Part shown: piece after piece, positions 26,150 to 33,839 of the stretch
Position numbering within the stretch: the stretch's first letter is position 1
Layout: each line of letters starts with the position of its first letter
Source of the DNA: Klebsiella pneumoniae
Lineage (GTDB): Bacteria; Pseudomonadota; Gammaproteobacteria; Eutrophobiales; Eutrophobiaceae
Direction: 5' to 3'
DNA: 64,000 bases
Assembly: GCA_945878555.1 (NCBI GenBank)
Contig: CAMDWI010000001.1
Span: 166,596 to 230,595 of the forward strand
Notes under the pieces: generated by a model
Database searches by the model: none
The model's input: only the letters and a program-made list of their open reading frames with translations
Told to the model about the DNA's origin: nothing
Translations under genes and position numbers: made by a program

Positions 26150-26363
26150 ATGAAGGATTTCGTGCCCAGGTCGTGCGGGCTGATGGATCAGGTCCGTGAG
26201 GTTCTGCGTTATTATCATTACGCCTGCTCCACTGAAATATCGTTAGTTTTTCTGGATAGTACAATAGGTCCCGTTCAACGACAGATGACACCCGACTAAA
26301 ATGCGTAAGCCTGTCTCTGCATCGACCCGGAATCAGGCCTGCGAAGCCATCTTATTCCTGTAG
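26150..26363 (+). pseudogene. Fossil integron integrase (intI)
   Basis: After a perfect AAGGAGGTG ribosome site, an ATG opens a 49-residue frame whose middle, LMDQVREVLRYYHYACSTE, matches the N-terminal SAM-like domain of integron tyrosine recombinases (compare LLDQVRxxIRxxHYSxRTE). The frame stops at 26297-26299. Beginning at 26307 in another frame, PVSASTRNQACEAILFL resembles the next conserved block of IntI (VSASTQNQALxALLFLY), and a stop follows at 26361. The rest, including the catalytic Arg, His and Tyr residues, is missing. The gene points away from the cassettes on its left, as expected for intI. Confidence 0.78.
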
Positions 26364-26392
26364 TGGGATATTTTAAAGTGCCGGATACCAAC

Positions 26393-26689
26393 CTACCCCC
26401 CCGCAATCGCCCCAACAATCATAAAAGGTTCCTTGCCCGCAACCACGGCCTCAGGCAACTCTGTGTCCATCGGTGCATGTGACAGGTCCTGCGTGCAGGC
26501 AAAGAAACGGATCAGCGCGCGTCGCTTGCGGGTTTCATGATCAACGATGGCACCCTGTAACATGGGATAACGGGCCTCGAGTGCAGCGAGCACGTTACTG
26601 ATCGTGATCGGGCCATCGACTGACAACGTGACCTCCGCACCTGTATGGGCGAGTACCTGCAGTTGGTAGGGGATACAGACCCGGATCAT
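26393..26689 (-). CDS. MoaD/ThiS-family ubiquitin-like protein
   Basis: This 98-residue beta-grasp protein begins MIRVCIPYQLQVLA and ends AIAGG, the C-terminal diglycine that is adenylated and thiolated in MoaD/ThiS sulfur carriers. The middle TISNVLAALEARYPMLQGAI matches the family helix. It lies 3 bp after the BNR-propeller gene on the same strand. No molybdopterin or thiamine genes are near, so it is probably a specialised sulfur carrier or a non-canonical member. Its partner may be the propeller protein; that is inference from close coupling. Confidence 0.82.
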   Translation of the reverse strand: MIRVCIPYQLQVLAHTGAEVTLSVDGPITISNVLAALEARYPMLQGAIVDHETRKRRALIRFFACTQDLSHAPMDTELPEAVVAGKEPFMIVGAIAGG

Positions 26690-26692
26690 TGC

Positions 26693-27880
26693 CTAGTCCA
26701 GTGTCTGCACTTCGACCGAGAGCACGGCGGGCAGGTCATGCACGATTGCCTGCCAGTGGTCACCGCCGTCGGGTGAGCAGTAGACCTGGCCGCCGGTAGT
26801 GCCGAAATACACGCCACAGCTATCCAGTTTATCGACGGCCATTGCATCGCGCAGGATGTTTACATAACAGTTGGCTTGCGGCAGGCCGTTGGTCAGCGCC
26901 TCCCATTCATTCCCGCCGGTTCGGCTGCGATAGACGCGTAGCTTGCCATCTGGTGGGTAATGTTCCGAGTCACTCTTGATCGGCACAACATAAATCGTTT
27001 CCGGCTCATGCGCGTGTACGGCGATCGGGAAGCCGAAGTCACTCGGTACATTGCCACTGATCTCGTGCCAGTGATCCCCGGCATTATCGCTGCGCATGAT
27101 GTCCCAGTGTTTCTGCATGAACAACACATCCGGTCGGGACGGGTGCATGGCCATGTTGTGGACACAATGTCCGACCTCGGCATGGGGGTCGGGAATATAG
27201 ATGGAGCGCAGGCCCTGATTGATCGCCTTCCAGCTGACGCCACCGTCATCGCTGCGGAACGCGCCGGCGGCGGAGATGGCGACATAGATGCGCTGCGGGT
27301 TGTTTGCATCGAGCAGGATCGTATGTAGTCCCATGCCGCCGGCCCCGGGCATCCACTGCATACCGCTGCCGTGGCCGCGCAGTCCGGGCATTTCGTGCCA
27401 GGTCTTGCCGCCATCGGTTGTCCTGAATAGAGCGGCGTCTTCCACGCCGGCATACACAGTATCCGGGTCGGTCAGAGATGGTTCCAGATGCCAGACGCGT
27501 TTGAATTCCCATGGGTGCGCTGTGCCGTCGTACCATTGGTGTGTGGTCAGCGGGTTGCCGGTCTCTGTGGAGGTATCATAGACAAAGCGGTTACTCTCGC
27601 CTTTGGGAGTGCCATCCGGCGAGGTCGTGGGTTCTCCGGCAGGGGTGCCCGGCTGTTCCCAGGTCTTGCCGCCATCGCTGGAGCGCTGGATGATCTGGCC
27701 GAACCAGCTGCTGTTCTGGGAGGCGTAGATCCGGCCCGGGTCTGCGGGCGAGCCTTTCATATGGTAGATCTCCCATCCGGCGAAATACGGTCCGTCGATC
27801 GCCCATTTTTGTCGCTTCGCGTCCGAGGTCAGAATGAACGCGCCTTTGCGTGTACCTGCGAGTACCCTTACCCTGCCCAT
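26693..27880 (-). CDS. BNR/Asp-box beta-propeller (sialidase-like) protein
   Basis: This 395-residue protein has repeated Asp-box motifs: [49 protein letters not shown] and [11 protein letters not shown]. These give a six- or seven-bladed propeller like sialidases and photosystem-assembly factor Ycf48. No signal peptide is visible ([20 protein letters not shown]), so it acts in the cytoplasm, and the sialidase catalytic arginines are not evident. AGGAGG precedes the start. It is directly followed by a MoaD-like gene. The function is unknown. Confidence 0.82.
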   Translation of the reverse strand: MGRVRVLAGTRKGAFILTSDAKRQKWAIDGPYFAGWEIYHMKGSPADPGRIYASQNSSWFGQIIQRSSDGGKTWEQPGTPAGEPTTSPDGTPKGESNRFVYDTSTETGNPLTTHQWYDGTAHPWEFKRVWHLEPSLTDPDTVYAGVEDAALFRTTDGGKTWHEMPGLRGHGSGMQWMPGAGGMGLHTILLDANNPQRIYVAISAAGAFRSDDGGVSWKAINQGLRSIYIPDPHAEVGHCVHNMAMHPSRPDVLFMQKHWDIMRSDNAGDHWHEISGNVPSDFGFPIAVHAHEPETIYVVPIKSDSEHYPPDGKLRVYRSRTGGNEWEALTNGLPQANCYVNILRDAMAVDKLDSCGVYFGTTGGQVYCSPDGGDHWQAIVHDLPAVLSVEVQTLD

Positions 27881-28102
27881 GTATCCTCCTGCAATGTCGT
27901 GGTGTGTATGTGCCGGTGCGTTAACGCTCCGAATTACTCCCTAATCGAACGAGCTATCGCCGATTCGACATGGCGAGCTGAAATATTGCGGAAATCTACC
28001 TCTGCGATGGTGGGCTGTCGAGGAAATTCCGGGGTGAACCGTCTGACCATCGTCAAATTCTGGTGTAATATCTGCAATATACAACTAACAGGACCTGCAA
28101 TC

Positions 28103-28555
28103 ATGATACTGGACGTACTGGACAACGCTGATCGTTATCTCACCCTGAACAAGGGTTTCAAGACTGCCTTTTCCTTTCTGATGCGATCGAATCTGGAAAA
28201 GCTCGCGCCGGGTCGGCATGAGGTCGCCAATGACCGCGTGTTTGCGCTGGTCGAGGATGCGCCGGGCCGCAAGCGTGAGCAGGCCGAGCTGGAGTCGCAT
28301 GAAAAATACATCGATATCCAGCTGGTCGTGTCCGGCACTGACACGATGGGCTGGAAACGCACGGCGACCTGCACGCAGGTCTCGAAGGCTTATCACCCCG
28401 GCAAGGACATCGGCTTTTTCAAAGATACGCCTGATGTATGGTTGCCGGTCAGCGCCGGTATGTATGCGATCTTTTTTCCGGAAGATGCCCATATGCCCAT
28501 GATCTCCACGGAACGGATACGCAAGGTCGTCATGAAGATCGCACTCGATCAATAA
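28103..28555 (+). CDS. YhcH/YjgK/YiaL family protein
   Basis: This 150-residue cupin-like protein has family markers RHEVANDRVFALVEDAPG, LESHEKYIDIQLVVSGTDTM and the late IFFPEDAHMP with its conserved histidine. Characterised relatives act on sialic acid or other sugar derivatives, or influence biofilm (TabA). The open frame extends far upstream to 27488, but family length and homology begin at this ATG, with AGGA 8 bp upstream. The upstream extension only overlaps the divergent BNR gene. The next gene, a YqaE-like peptide, starts 41 bp later. Confidence 0.9.
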   Translation: MILDVLDNADRYLTLNKGFKTAFSFLMRSNLEKLAPGRHEVANDRVFALVEDAPGRKREQAELESHEKYIDIQLVVSGTDTMGWKRTATCTQVSKAYHPGKDIGFFKDTPDVWLPVSAGMYAIFFPEDAHMPMISTERIRKVVMKIALDQ

Positions 28556-28596
28556 ATCTGCCCAAATCCGACCCACATTCAAAGGAGACAGAACAG

Positions 28597-28761
28597 ATGA
28601 GTGAATTGATCAAGATCTTGCTGGCGATATTTCTGCCGCCAGTGGGTGTGTTTCTGCAAGTCGGTATCGGCAAACATTTCTGGATCAATATCATCCTGAC
28701 ACTGTGCGGTTATATCCCGGGTATAGTGCACGCGGTCTGGGTCATTGCGAAGAAAAAATAG
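28597..28761 (+). CDS. YqaE/Pmp3 family small membrane protein
   Basis: This 54-residue hydrophobic peptide, MSELIKILLAIFLPPVGVFL then ITLCGYIPGIVHAVWVI (two membrane spans), is the classic UPF0057/Pmp3 fold found in stress-responsive proteins of bacteria, plants and yeast that affect membrane potential or ion leakage. AAAGGAGA 9 bp upstream fixes the start inside a longer frame. It ends 10 bp before the amidase gene. Confidence 0.92.
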   Translation: MSELIKILLAIFLPPVGVFLQVGIGKHFWINIILTLCGYIPGIVHAVWVIAKKK

Positions 28762-28771
28762 GGGGTGGCAC

Positions 28772-30412
28772 ATGAAGCTGAAGCACAGTTGTTTCTGTTT
28801 GCTGTTAGTACCGATCCTGGTCTCCTGTAGCTCTGGCAACGTGCGGAATACCACGCGTACTGCATTTGATGTGATGGAGGCAACGATTGCCGATATCCAC
28901 GCCGGATACACGAATGGCAGCCTGACCGCAGTGCAGCTGGTGCAGCAGTATCTGGATCGTATTGAAGCCTATGACCAGGCCGGCCCGAAGATCAATTCGA
29001 TTATCACCGTGAATAAAAATGCACTGGCCGAGGCGGCACAGCTTGACCACGAGCGCGAGCAAACAGGCCTGCGCGGTCCCTTGCATGGTATACCGGTAGT
29101 ACTGAAGGACAATATCAATACGCTGGACATGCCGACCACAAATGGTTCTGCGATCCTGCGCGGTGTCATACCACCGACCGATGCGACGCTGACGCGTGAG
29201 TTGCGTGAGGCCGGTGCGATTATCCTCGGCAAGGCCGCGATGGGTGAGTTTGCCTCCGGCAGTTATAATTCAGTCAGTGGCCAGACCATCAACCCCTACA
29301 ATTTCAAGCGTGACACCGGTGGTTCCAGCAGCGGTTCGGCGGCAGCGGTCGCGTCGAATTTCGCTGTGCTGGGTGTGGGTACCGATACCAGCACATCCGT
29401 GCGCGGACCCTCGGCATTTAACGGCATCGTCGGTCTGCGCCCGACCACGGGCCTTGTCAGCCGCGCCGGTATCGCACCGAAGGATCTGGAGTTTGATACG
29501 GCCGGTCCAATGGCACGGACGGTCAGCGATGTGGCGCGTATGCTCAGTGTGATGGCAGTGTCAGACCCGTACGATCCATTGAGTCAGCCGGTGTGGAACG
29601 AGGTCGCTGCAAAATACACGGTGCGCGATGCACATATTGATTACACCACTTTTCTGGATGCGAATGCATTGAAGGGAAAACGGGTAGGGGTACTGCGCGA
29701 TTTCTTCGGTGGTGACCCTGAAATTGAGGCGATGGCGGCTGAAGCGTTACAACAGATTGAAGCACTGGGCGCTACGCTGGTGGATATCCGGCTGGATGCA
29801 GGGTTCATGGAGCGTTATACCGGTGCCGGTCAGACCAGGATCCGGCGCACAGCAGACTATCGTTTCCGGGAAGACTGGGAAGAGTATGCCGCTACGCTGG
29901 CGGGCACACCGGCGACCGTGGCGGAATACATAGAGCGTTATGAATCCGTGGTCAACAAATCGCCATTGCCTGCTACGGACGGAACACTGCGATTGTTAAA
30001 AGACTCTTTAGACAAGTCGACAGCGGACCCGGCGTATCAACAGCTGGTCAGCGAAACCCTGCCCCGTGCCACCGCAGACAAACTGGCCGTGTTTGAAAAA
30101 TACGGTGTGGATGTACTGGTGTTCCCCTATGAGACCAGTTTTGCCCGGGTCATCAGTAATCCGGTATATAAACTCGAAGACCCGACCTATGTTGAGTCGG
30201 ATGTGTCTGTCCCGGCAACGCTGGCGGGCTATAACTCGACCGGATTCCCCAGTGTGGTCGTGCCGATGGGCTTCGGCACCCAGGGCCTGCCGATGGCCCT
30301 CGGTTTTATCGGCACACCTTACAGCGATGGACCTCTGCTTGGTTACGCCTATGCCTATGAACAGGCCAGCCGGAAGCGCCGTCCCTCTCCGCTGTTACCA
30401 CCGTTGCACTAG
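28772..30412 (+). CDS. Lipoprotein amidase (amidase signature family)
   Basis: This 546-residue amidase-signature enzyme has the Ser-Ser-Lys triad: lysine in LHGIPVVLKDNINT, the cis-serine in GGSSSGSAAAVA and the nucleophile serine in GVGTDTSTSVRGPS. An N-terminal export segment with the lipobox ILVSC (cysteine near residue 19) indicates attachment to a membrane after secretion. It hydrolyses amide bonds; the substrate is unknown. The usual GTDTGGSIR motif is changed to GTDTSTSVR. GGGGTGG precedes the ATG at 28772. It is followed at 2 bp by an ABM-domain monooxygenase gene. Confidence 0.9.
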   Translation: MKLKHSCFCLLLVPILVSCSSGNVRNTTRTAFDVMEATIADIHAGYTNGSLTAVQLVQQYLDRIEAYDQAGPKINSIITVNKNALAEAAQLDHEREQTGLRGPLHGIPVVLKDNINTLDMPTTNGSAILRGVIPPTDATLTRELREAGAIILGKAAMGEFASGSYNSVSGQTINPYNFKRDTGGSSSGSAAAVASNFAVLGVGTDTSTSVRGPSAFNGIVGLRPTTGLVSRAGIAPKDLEFDTAGPMARTVSDVARMLSVMAVSDPYDPLSQPVWNEVAAKYTVRDAHIDYTTFLDANALKGKRVGVLRDFFGGDPEIEAMAAEALQQIEALGATLVDIRLDAGFMERYTGAGQTRIRRTADYRFREDWEEYAATLAGTPATVAEYIERYESVVNKSPLPATDGTLRLLKDSLDKSTADPAYQQLVSETLPRATADKLAVFEKYGVDVLVFPYETSFARVISNPVYKLEDPTYVESDVSVPATLAGYNSTGFPSVVVPMGFGTQGLPMALGFIGTPYSDGPLLGYAYAYEQASRKRRPSPLLPPLH

Positions 30413-30414
30413 GC

Positions 30415-30750
30415 ATGTACGTCGTATTCAATATCATCCGGGTCAAGCACGAATATCTGGAACAGTTTCTGGCCGGGGTGTATCAGCATGCGCGCAACTC
30501 CAGTGCTGAACCGGGTTGCGTGCGTTATGAGGTGATGCAGGATGTGTCCGACCCGCAGATAGTTTGTCTGAATGAGGTGTTTGTCGATGAAGCGGCCTTT
30601 CGCCAGCATCTGACCTACGACTTTTACAAGGCGTGGATGGCAAGCTCGAAAGACTGGCGACACAGTGAAAACCGGATACGTCATGTGCTCGATTTTGTCT
30701 ATGGCCCGGAACAGGCTGACACTGACAGGCGGCAAAACGCGGGTGTCTGA
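30415..30750 (+). CDS. ABM-domain protein (putative quinol monooxygenase)
   Basis: This 111-residue protein of the antibiotic-biosynthesis monooxygenase fold has FNIIRVKHEYLEQFLAGVYQ, then NSSAEPGCVRYEVMQD, CLNEVFVDEAAFRQHL and the terminal AWMASSKDW. These small dimeric ferredoxin-like enzymes oxidise quinols or aromatic polyketides without cofactors, or degrade haem. It starts 2 bp after the amidase stop, and its own stop (GTGTCTGA) overlaps the GTG of the next gene, so the three genes form an operon. Confidence 0.85.
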   Translation: MYVVFNIIRVKHEYLEQFLAGVYQHARNSSAEPGCVRYEVMQDVSDPQIVCLNEVFVDEAAFRQHLTYDFYKAWMASSKDWRHSENRIRHVLDFVYGPEQADTDRRQNAGV

Positions 30751-31228
30751 AACGGTTTTACCGCATCCTGCTGAGTCCAACGACTATCTCGCCGGACACG
30801 TACAGTTATTGCGTGACAGCCTGCGCGGCTTGACCGGTCGAGACCTGGTTGGCGCTGAGCTGTCAGCGCGGGAAGCGGCCATAGCGGTCTTGCATGCCCC
30901 GTTTGTCGTGTTGTCCCACAATACCGATGCCGATCCCGTCCTGACCTATGCGAACCTGGCTGGTTTGCAGCTGTTTGAGATGGCGTGGGAAGATCTGATC
31001 CAGACCCCGTCACGTTTGACTGCCGAGCCGCTGGTGCGGGCTGAACGGGAGAGACTACTGGCCCGCGTTGCAGCACAGGGTTTTATTGATGATTACACCG
31101 GCGTTCGCGTCTCCCACCGTGGCCGCCGGTTTTCCATCCATCAGGCAACGGTCTGGAACCTGACCGACAGTGCCGGCCTGTACCGGGGACAGGCGGCGAT
31201 GTTCGCTGACTGGACTTTCCTGATATGA
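30743..31228 (+). CDS. MEKHLA-domain protein
   Basis: This protein of 161 residues from GTG 30743 overlaps the preceding stop by 8 bp. It carries the MEKHLA domain, a PAS-like sensor fold: FVVLSHNTDADPVLTYANLA, LQLFEMAWEDLIQTPSRLTA, GFIDDYTGVRVSHRGRRF and the late ATVWNLTDSAGLYRGQAA are all diagnostic. Bacterial members are stand-alone and of unknown ligand. A longer frame to 30665 lies inside the ABM gene and is less likely. It ends the amidase-ABM-MEKHLA unit. Confidence 0.87.
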   Translation: MSETVLPHPAESNDYLAGHVQLLRDSLRGLTGRDLVGAELSAREAAIAVLHAPFVVLSHNTDADPVLTYANLAGLQLFEMAWEDLIQTPSRLTAEPLVRAERERLLARVAAQGFIDDYTGVRVSHRGRRFSIHQATVWNLTDSAGLYRGQAAMFADWTFLI

Positions 31229-31250
31229 TATACATGCTTCAATTACGTGG

Positions 31251-31625
31251 ATGAGTATGTCAACGAATACACCGGATTTTCACAGATTAATCGCCAGTCT
31301 GGATGGTGATGAGGAATTGCTGGCGACGATTGCGGCACCGGTTGCCGGTTTCTACAGCGCGTTTGCTGAACAGATGCGGCTGTTGCTGGATGACACGAAT
31401 TATGCGGGGCTGAAGAAGGTCGCACATAAATTGAAGGCCACCTGGAGTATGTACGCAGAAAATTATCATGACGCGCCTGAACAGCTTGAGGCCGCCATCC
31501 GCGAGAATGACACCGGCCGCATCATCAGTCTGACCGAGCTGCTGATTAACGAGTTACATCTGGTATCTTCTGGCCTGAACAGCTGGCTGGAAATACACAC
31601 ACAAAATAATATCCTGAAGAAATGA
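31251..31625 (+). CDS. HPt phosphotransfer protein
   Basis: This 124-residue all-helical protein contains AHKLKATWSMYAEN, the four-helix-bundle HPt motif with histidine as phospho-acceptor (near residue 46), followed by the helix LEAAIRENDTGRIISLTELL. It would relay phosphate between a hybrid kinase and a response regulator. The last 4 bp overlap the response-regulator gene, so its partner is almost surely that regulator. No sensor kinase is in the window; it must be encoded elsewhere. Confidence 0.82.
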   Translation: MSMSTNTPDFHRLIASLDGDEELLATIAAPVAGFYSAFAEQMRLLLDDTNYAGLKKVAHKLKATWSMYAENYHDAPEQLEAAIRENDTGRIISLTELLINELHLVSSGLNSWLEIHTQNNILKK

Positions 31626-32332
31626 CAATCCCTAACAAGACTATCCTGCTGGTGGAAGACGACGAGGTCATGGCGCTGACGCTTACACGCTACCTTGAAA
31701 AACAGAATTTCAGGGTGATCACCGAATCTGATGGTGACAATGTACTCGCTGCCATTGACAAGCATGAACCGGATGCATTGATACTGGATCTGAATCTGCC
31801 GGGTAAGGACGGGTTTGAAGTGTGCAGGGAAGTCCGGGCCAGTTTTGATGATCCGATTATCATGCTGACGGCCCGTGATGATGATATCGATCAGATCATC
31901 GGGCTTGAGCTCGGCGCAGACGACTATATAACCAAACCGGCCGAACCCCGTTTGATCCATGCCCGTTTGAAGGCCATCATGCGCCGCGGTGATACTGTCA
32001 CCAATAATGTAAACAGGCAGGATAGCCACAGCTTCGGCAATTTCTTTATCAACAAGTCAACCCGCAGTGTGAAGCTGGGTGGTGAGGAGATATCGCTGAC
32101 CACGGCAGATTTTGATTTATTGTGGTTGCTTGCCAGCAGTGCGGGCAGAATCATCTCCCGTGATGACATCCAGAAAAACCTGCGTGGCATAGAACATGAT
32201 GGTCTGGATCGTTCCATTGATATGAAAATTTCAAGATTGCGCAAACGGCTTGGTGATGACACAGACAATCCGAACCGGATCAAGACAGTCCGTGGCAAGG
32301 GTTATCTGTTCAACACAACCGGCTGGGACTGA
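31622..32332 (+). CDS. OmpR/PhoB-family response regulator
   Basis: This 236-residue two-domain regulator has a receiver domain (VEDDEVMALTLTRYLEKQNF, phospho-acceptor Asp in ALILDLNLPGKDGF, switch residues in IIMLTARDDD and the lysine in DDYITKPAEP). A winged-helix DNA-binding domain follows (VKLGGEEISLTTADFDLLWLL, then RSIDMKISRLRKRLGDD and IKTVRGKGYLF). It is coupled to the HPt gene. The pilus operon begins 171 bp downstream behind a GTTAC direct repeat, a likely binding site for this protein. Confidence 0.94.
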   Translation: MTIPNKTILLVEDDEVMALTLTRYLEKQNFRVITESDGDNVLAAIDKHEPDALILDLNLPGKDGFEVCREVRASFDDPIIMLTARDDDIDQIIGLELGADDYITKPAEPRLIHARLKAIMRRGDTVTNNVNRQDSHSFGNFFINKSTRSVKLGGEEISLTTADFDLLWLLASSAGRIISRDDIQKNLRGIEHDGLDRSIDMKISRLRKRLGDDTDNPNRIKTVRGKGYLFNTTGWD

Positions 32333-32365
32333 TCTGCCAATACAGTAGTGGTCTTCAATACGCCG

Positions 32366-32380
32366 GTTACAGACTGTTAC
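32366..32380 (+). promoter_or_regulatory. GTTAC direct-repeat site 1
   Basis: GTTACAGACTGTTAC consists of two GTTAC units 10 bp apart, 124 bp before the first pilin gene and 34 bp after the response-regulator stop. Direct repeats with about one helical turn spacing are typical of OmpR/PhoB-type sites. Closely similar sites occur at 36639 and 37218. Confidence 0.55.
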
Positions 32381-32503
32381 TGTTGCCATACATTCTCTCT
32401 ACATACTCACCTTGCATCCCTGTCTATTATCTCCTGGCGCTAAACGCACGGACCGCCGGAACAATCCGGTGATTCGAAACTAACCCAAACAGGAGATTTA
32501 AAA

Positions 32504-32965
32504 ATGAAAATGTATTCCCGTATCGCTGTAACCTTGTTGTCAAGCCTGATTGCTGTAAACACCTTTGCTGCAGACGAGACCGAAGTACAGGTCACAGCGG
32601 CCGTTGCCCAGAATTGCAAAATCACCTCGGCAGAAGATATCAACTTCGGTCTGCTGGATCCTGCACAGGCAACAGATGCGAAGGCCGCTGGTTCAGTCGA
32701 ATTCGCCTGCACAATGGATGTGGATTATTCCATCAGTGCAAATGAAGGCGCGAACTTTGATGCCTCCACCAAGAGTCGTCAGATGAAAGGTGCAGACCAG
32801 AACTTCCTGCCGTATGCGCTGGAGCAGGATTCCTTCACCGGCAAGGGCAAGGGTTTCAGCAACCCGGTCAGCGTCACCCTGGCCGCCAGTCTTGCTGGTG
32901 TAGATTACAAGGATCTGCCGGCTGATGACTACAAGGACACGCTGGTTGTAACGATCAATCCGTAA
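32504..32965 (+). CDS. Spore coat U domain pilin (major subunit candidate)
   Basis: This 153-residue exported protein has a signal peptide ending at TFAAD and a spore-coat-U (SCPU) domain: VAQNCKITSAEDINFGLLDP, EFACTMDVDYSISANEG, FLPYALEQDS and a C-terminal donor-like strand VVTINP. Two cysteines (in AQNCKI and EFACTM) should form the subunit disulphide. It belongs to archaic (Csu-type) chaperone-usher pili. A hairpin just after the gene, before the chaperone gene, would favour higher expression of this subunit. It is a close paralogue of 36734-37195. Confidence 0.9.
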   Translation: MKMYSRIAVTLLSSLIAVNTFAADETEVQVTAAVAQNCKITSAEDINFGLLDPAQATDAKAAGSVEFACTMDVDYSISANEGANFDASTKSRQMKGADQNFLPYALEQDSFTGKGKGFSNPVSVTLAASLAGVDYKDLPADDYKDTLVVTINP

Positions 32966-32978
32966 TCCGTCCCCCCGC

Positions 32979-33014
32979 GCAGGGGGAGGCCATGCCTGAC
33001 CGGTCTCCCCCTGC
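32979..33014 (+). terminator. Hairpin between pilin and chaperone genes
   Basis: The stem GCAGGGGGAG / CTCCCCCTGC has a 16-nt loop and is followed by ATTCTTTACAT, a weak T-rich tail. It lies 13 bp after the pilin stop. It probably works as a partial terminator or mRNA-stabilising hairpin giving excess major subunit. Confidence 0.6.
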
Positions 33015-33051
33015 ATTCTTTACATCTTGAACACTTCCGAGACCACTACAC

Positions 33052-33813
33052 ATGATCATGATAGACAAACAGCTGTTAACCTTTGCCGGAATGACTGGAC
33101 GCTACATCCTCACACTGACGCTGGTGTTGTTGTCAGCGCTTGCCCAGGCGGCGACGTACGGTGTCAGTCCACTCAGCGTCACCTTTAGCGGTACGCAAAA
33201 AAGTTCGGTAGTGACTGTTGTAAATGAAGACACCCGGCCAGTCATGTTGCGGGTCAAGGCAATGGCATGGACGCAGGATGGCAGCGGTAGCGATACCTAT
33301 GTTGATACCACGGATCTGGTTTTTTTTCCGAAACGACTTGAGTTGGCGCCGGGCGAGAAACGGGTGATCCGGGTCGGTATAAATTCACTGGAAGAGTCGG
33401 CTGAAAAGGCCTACAGACTTTATATTGAAGAATTACCCCCTGCCGTCCTGACTGAGGATGACAGTACAAAACTGTCTGTGCTGGTGACTTTCGGTCTGCC
33501 GGTATTTGTTCAGCCGGACAAGGCTGAGCCGGATCTGAAACTGGAAGAGGTCACGGTCAAGGACGGTGTCATCGTTTTGTCCGTGAATAACGCTGGCAGT
33601 CGGCATGCACGATTGTCCCGCGTCCTGTTGCAGGATGGCAGCGTCGTGTCGGATGCGATTGAGGGCAGATATATATTCCCGGGTATACGCAAACAGGTCT
33701 CTGTGCCCGTACCCGCCGCATTTTGCAGCGGCAAAAAGGAAAGCCTGGCGATTGAGACTGAAAATGGCGAATTGGCTGTAGATGTAATGTTGCCGGCAGC
33801 GTGTGGCAGCTAA
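33052..33813 (+). CDS. Periplasmic pilus chaperone (PapD/CsuC-like)
   Basis: This 253-residue exported chaperone has a signal peptide ending ALAQA, then the immunoglobulin-like N domain with GVSPLSVTFSG, VVNEDTRPVMLRVKAMAW and LVFFPKRLELAPGEKRVIRV. YRLYIEELPPAVL precedes the C domain. It donates a strand to unfolded pilins in the periplasm and delivers them to the usher. Its stop lies inside or just before the usher gene, so the two are tightly coupled. Confidence 0.92.
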   Translation: MIMIDKQLLTFAGMTGRYILTLTLVLLSALAQAATYGVSPLSVTFSGTQKSSVVTVVNEDTRPVMLRVKAMAWTQDGSGSDTYVDTTDLVFFPKRLELAPGEKRVIRVGINSLEESAEKAYRLYIEELPPAVLTEDDSTKLSVLVTFGLPVFVQPDKAEPDLKLEEVTVKDGVIVLSVNNAGSRHARLSRVLLQDGSVVSDAIEGRYIFPGIRKQVSVPVPAAFCSGKKESLAIETENGELAVDVMLPAACGS

Positions 33814-33839
33814 CAGCGAGTCTGCTGCGGGCATCGAAC

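Noticed and set aside
25961..26218. 85-residue minus-strand frame with an internal amino-acid repeat (RLSSYLVDI / RLSRYFGDI)
   Set aside because: The protein repeat is only the translation of the two 60-bp DNA repeats, and the frame runs antisense into the better supported integrase remnant.
27488..28102. N-terminal extension of the YhcH frame by 205 residues
   Set aside because: It overlaps the divergent BNR gene, has no homology to the family and lacks a ribosome site. The family begins at 28103.
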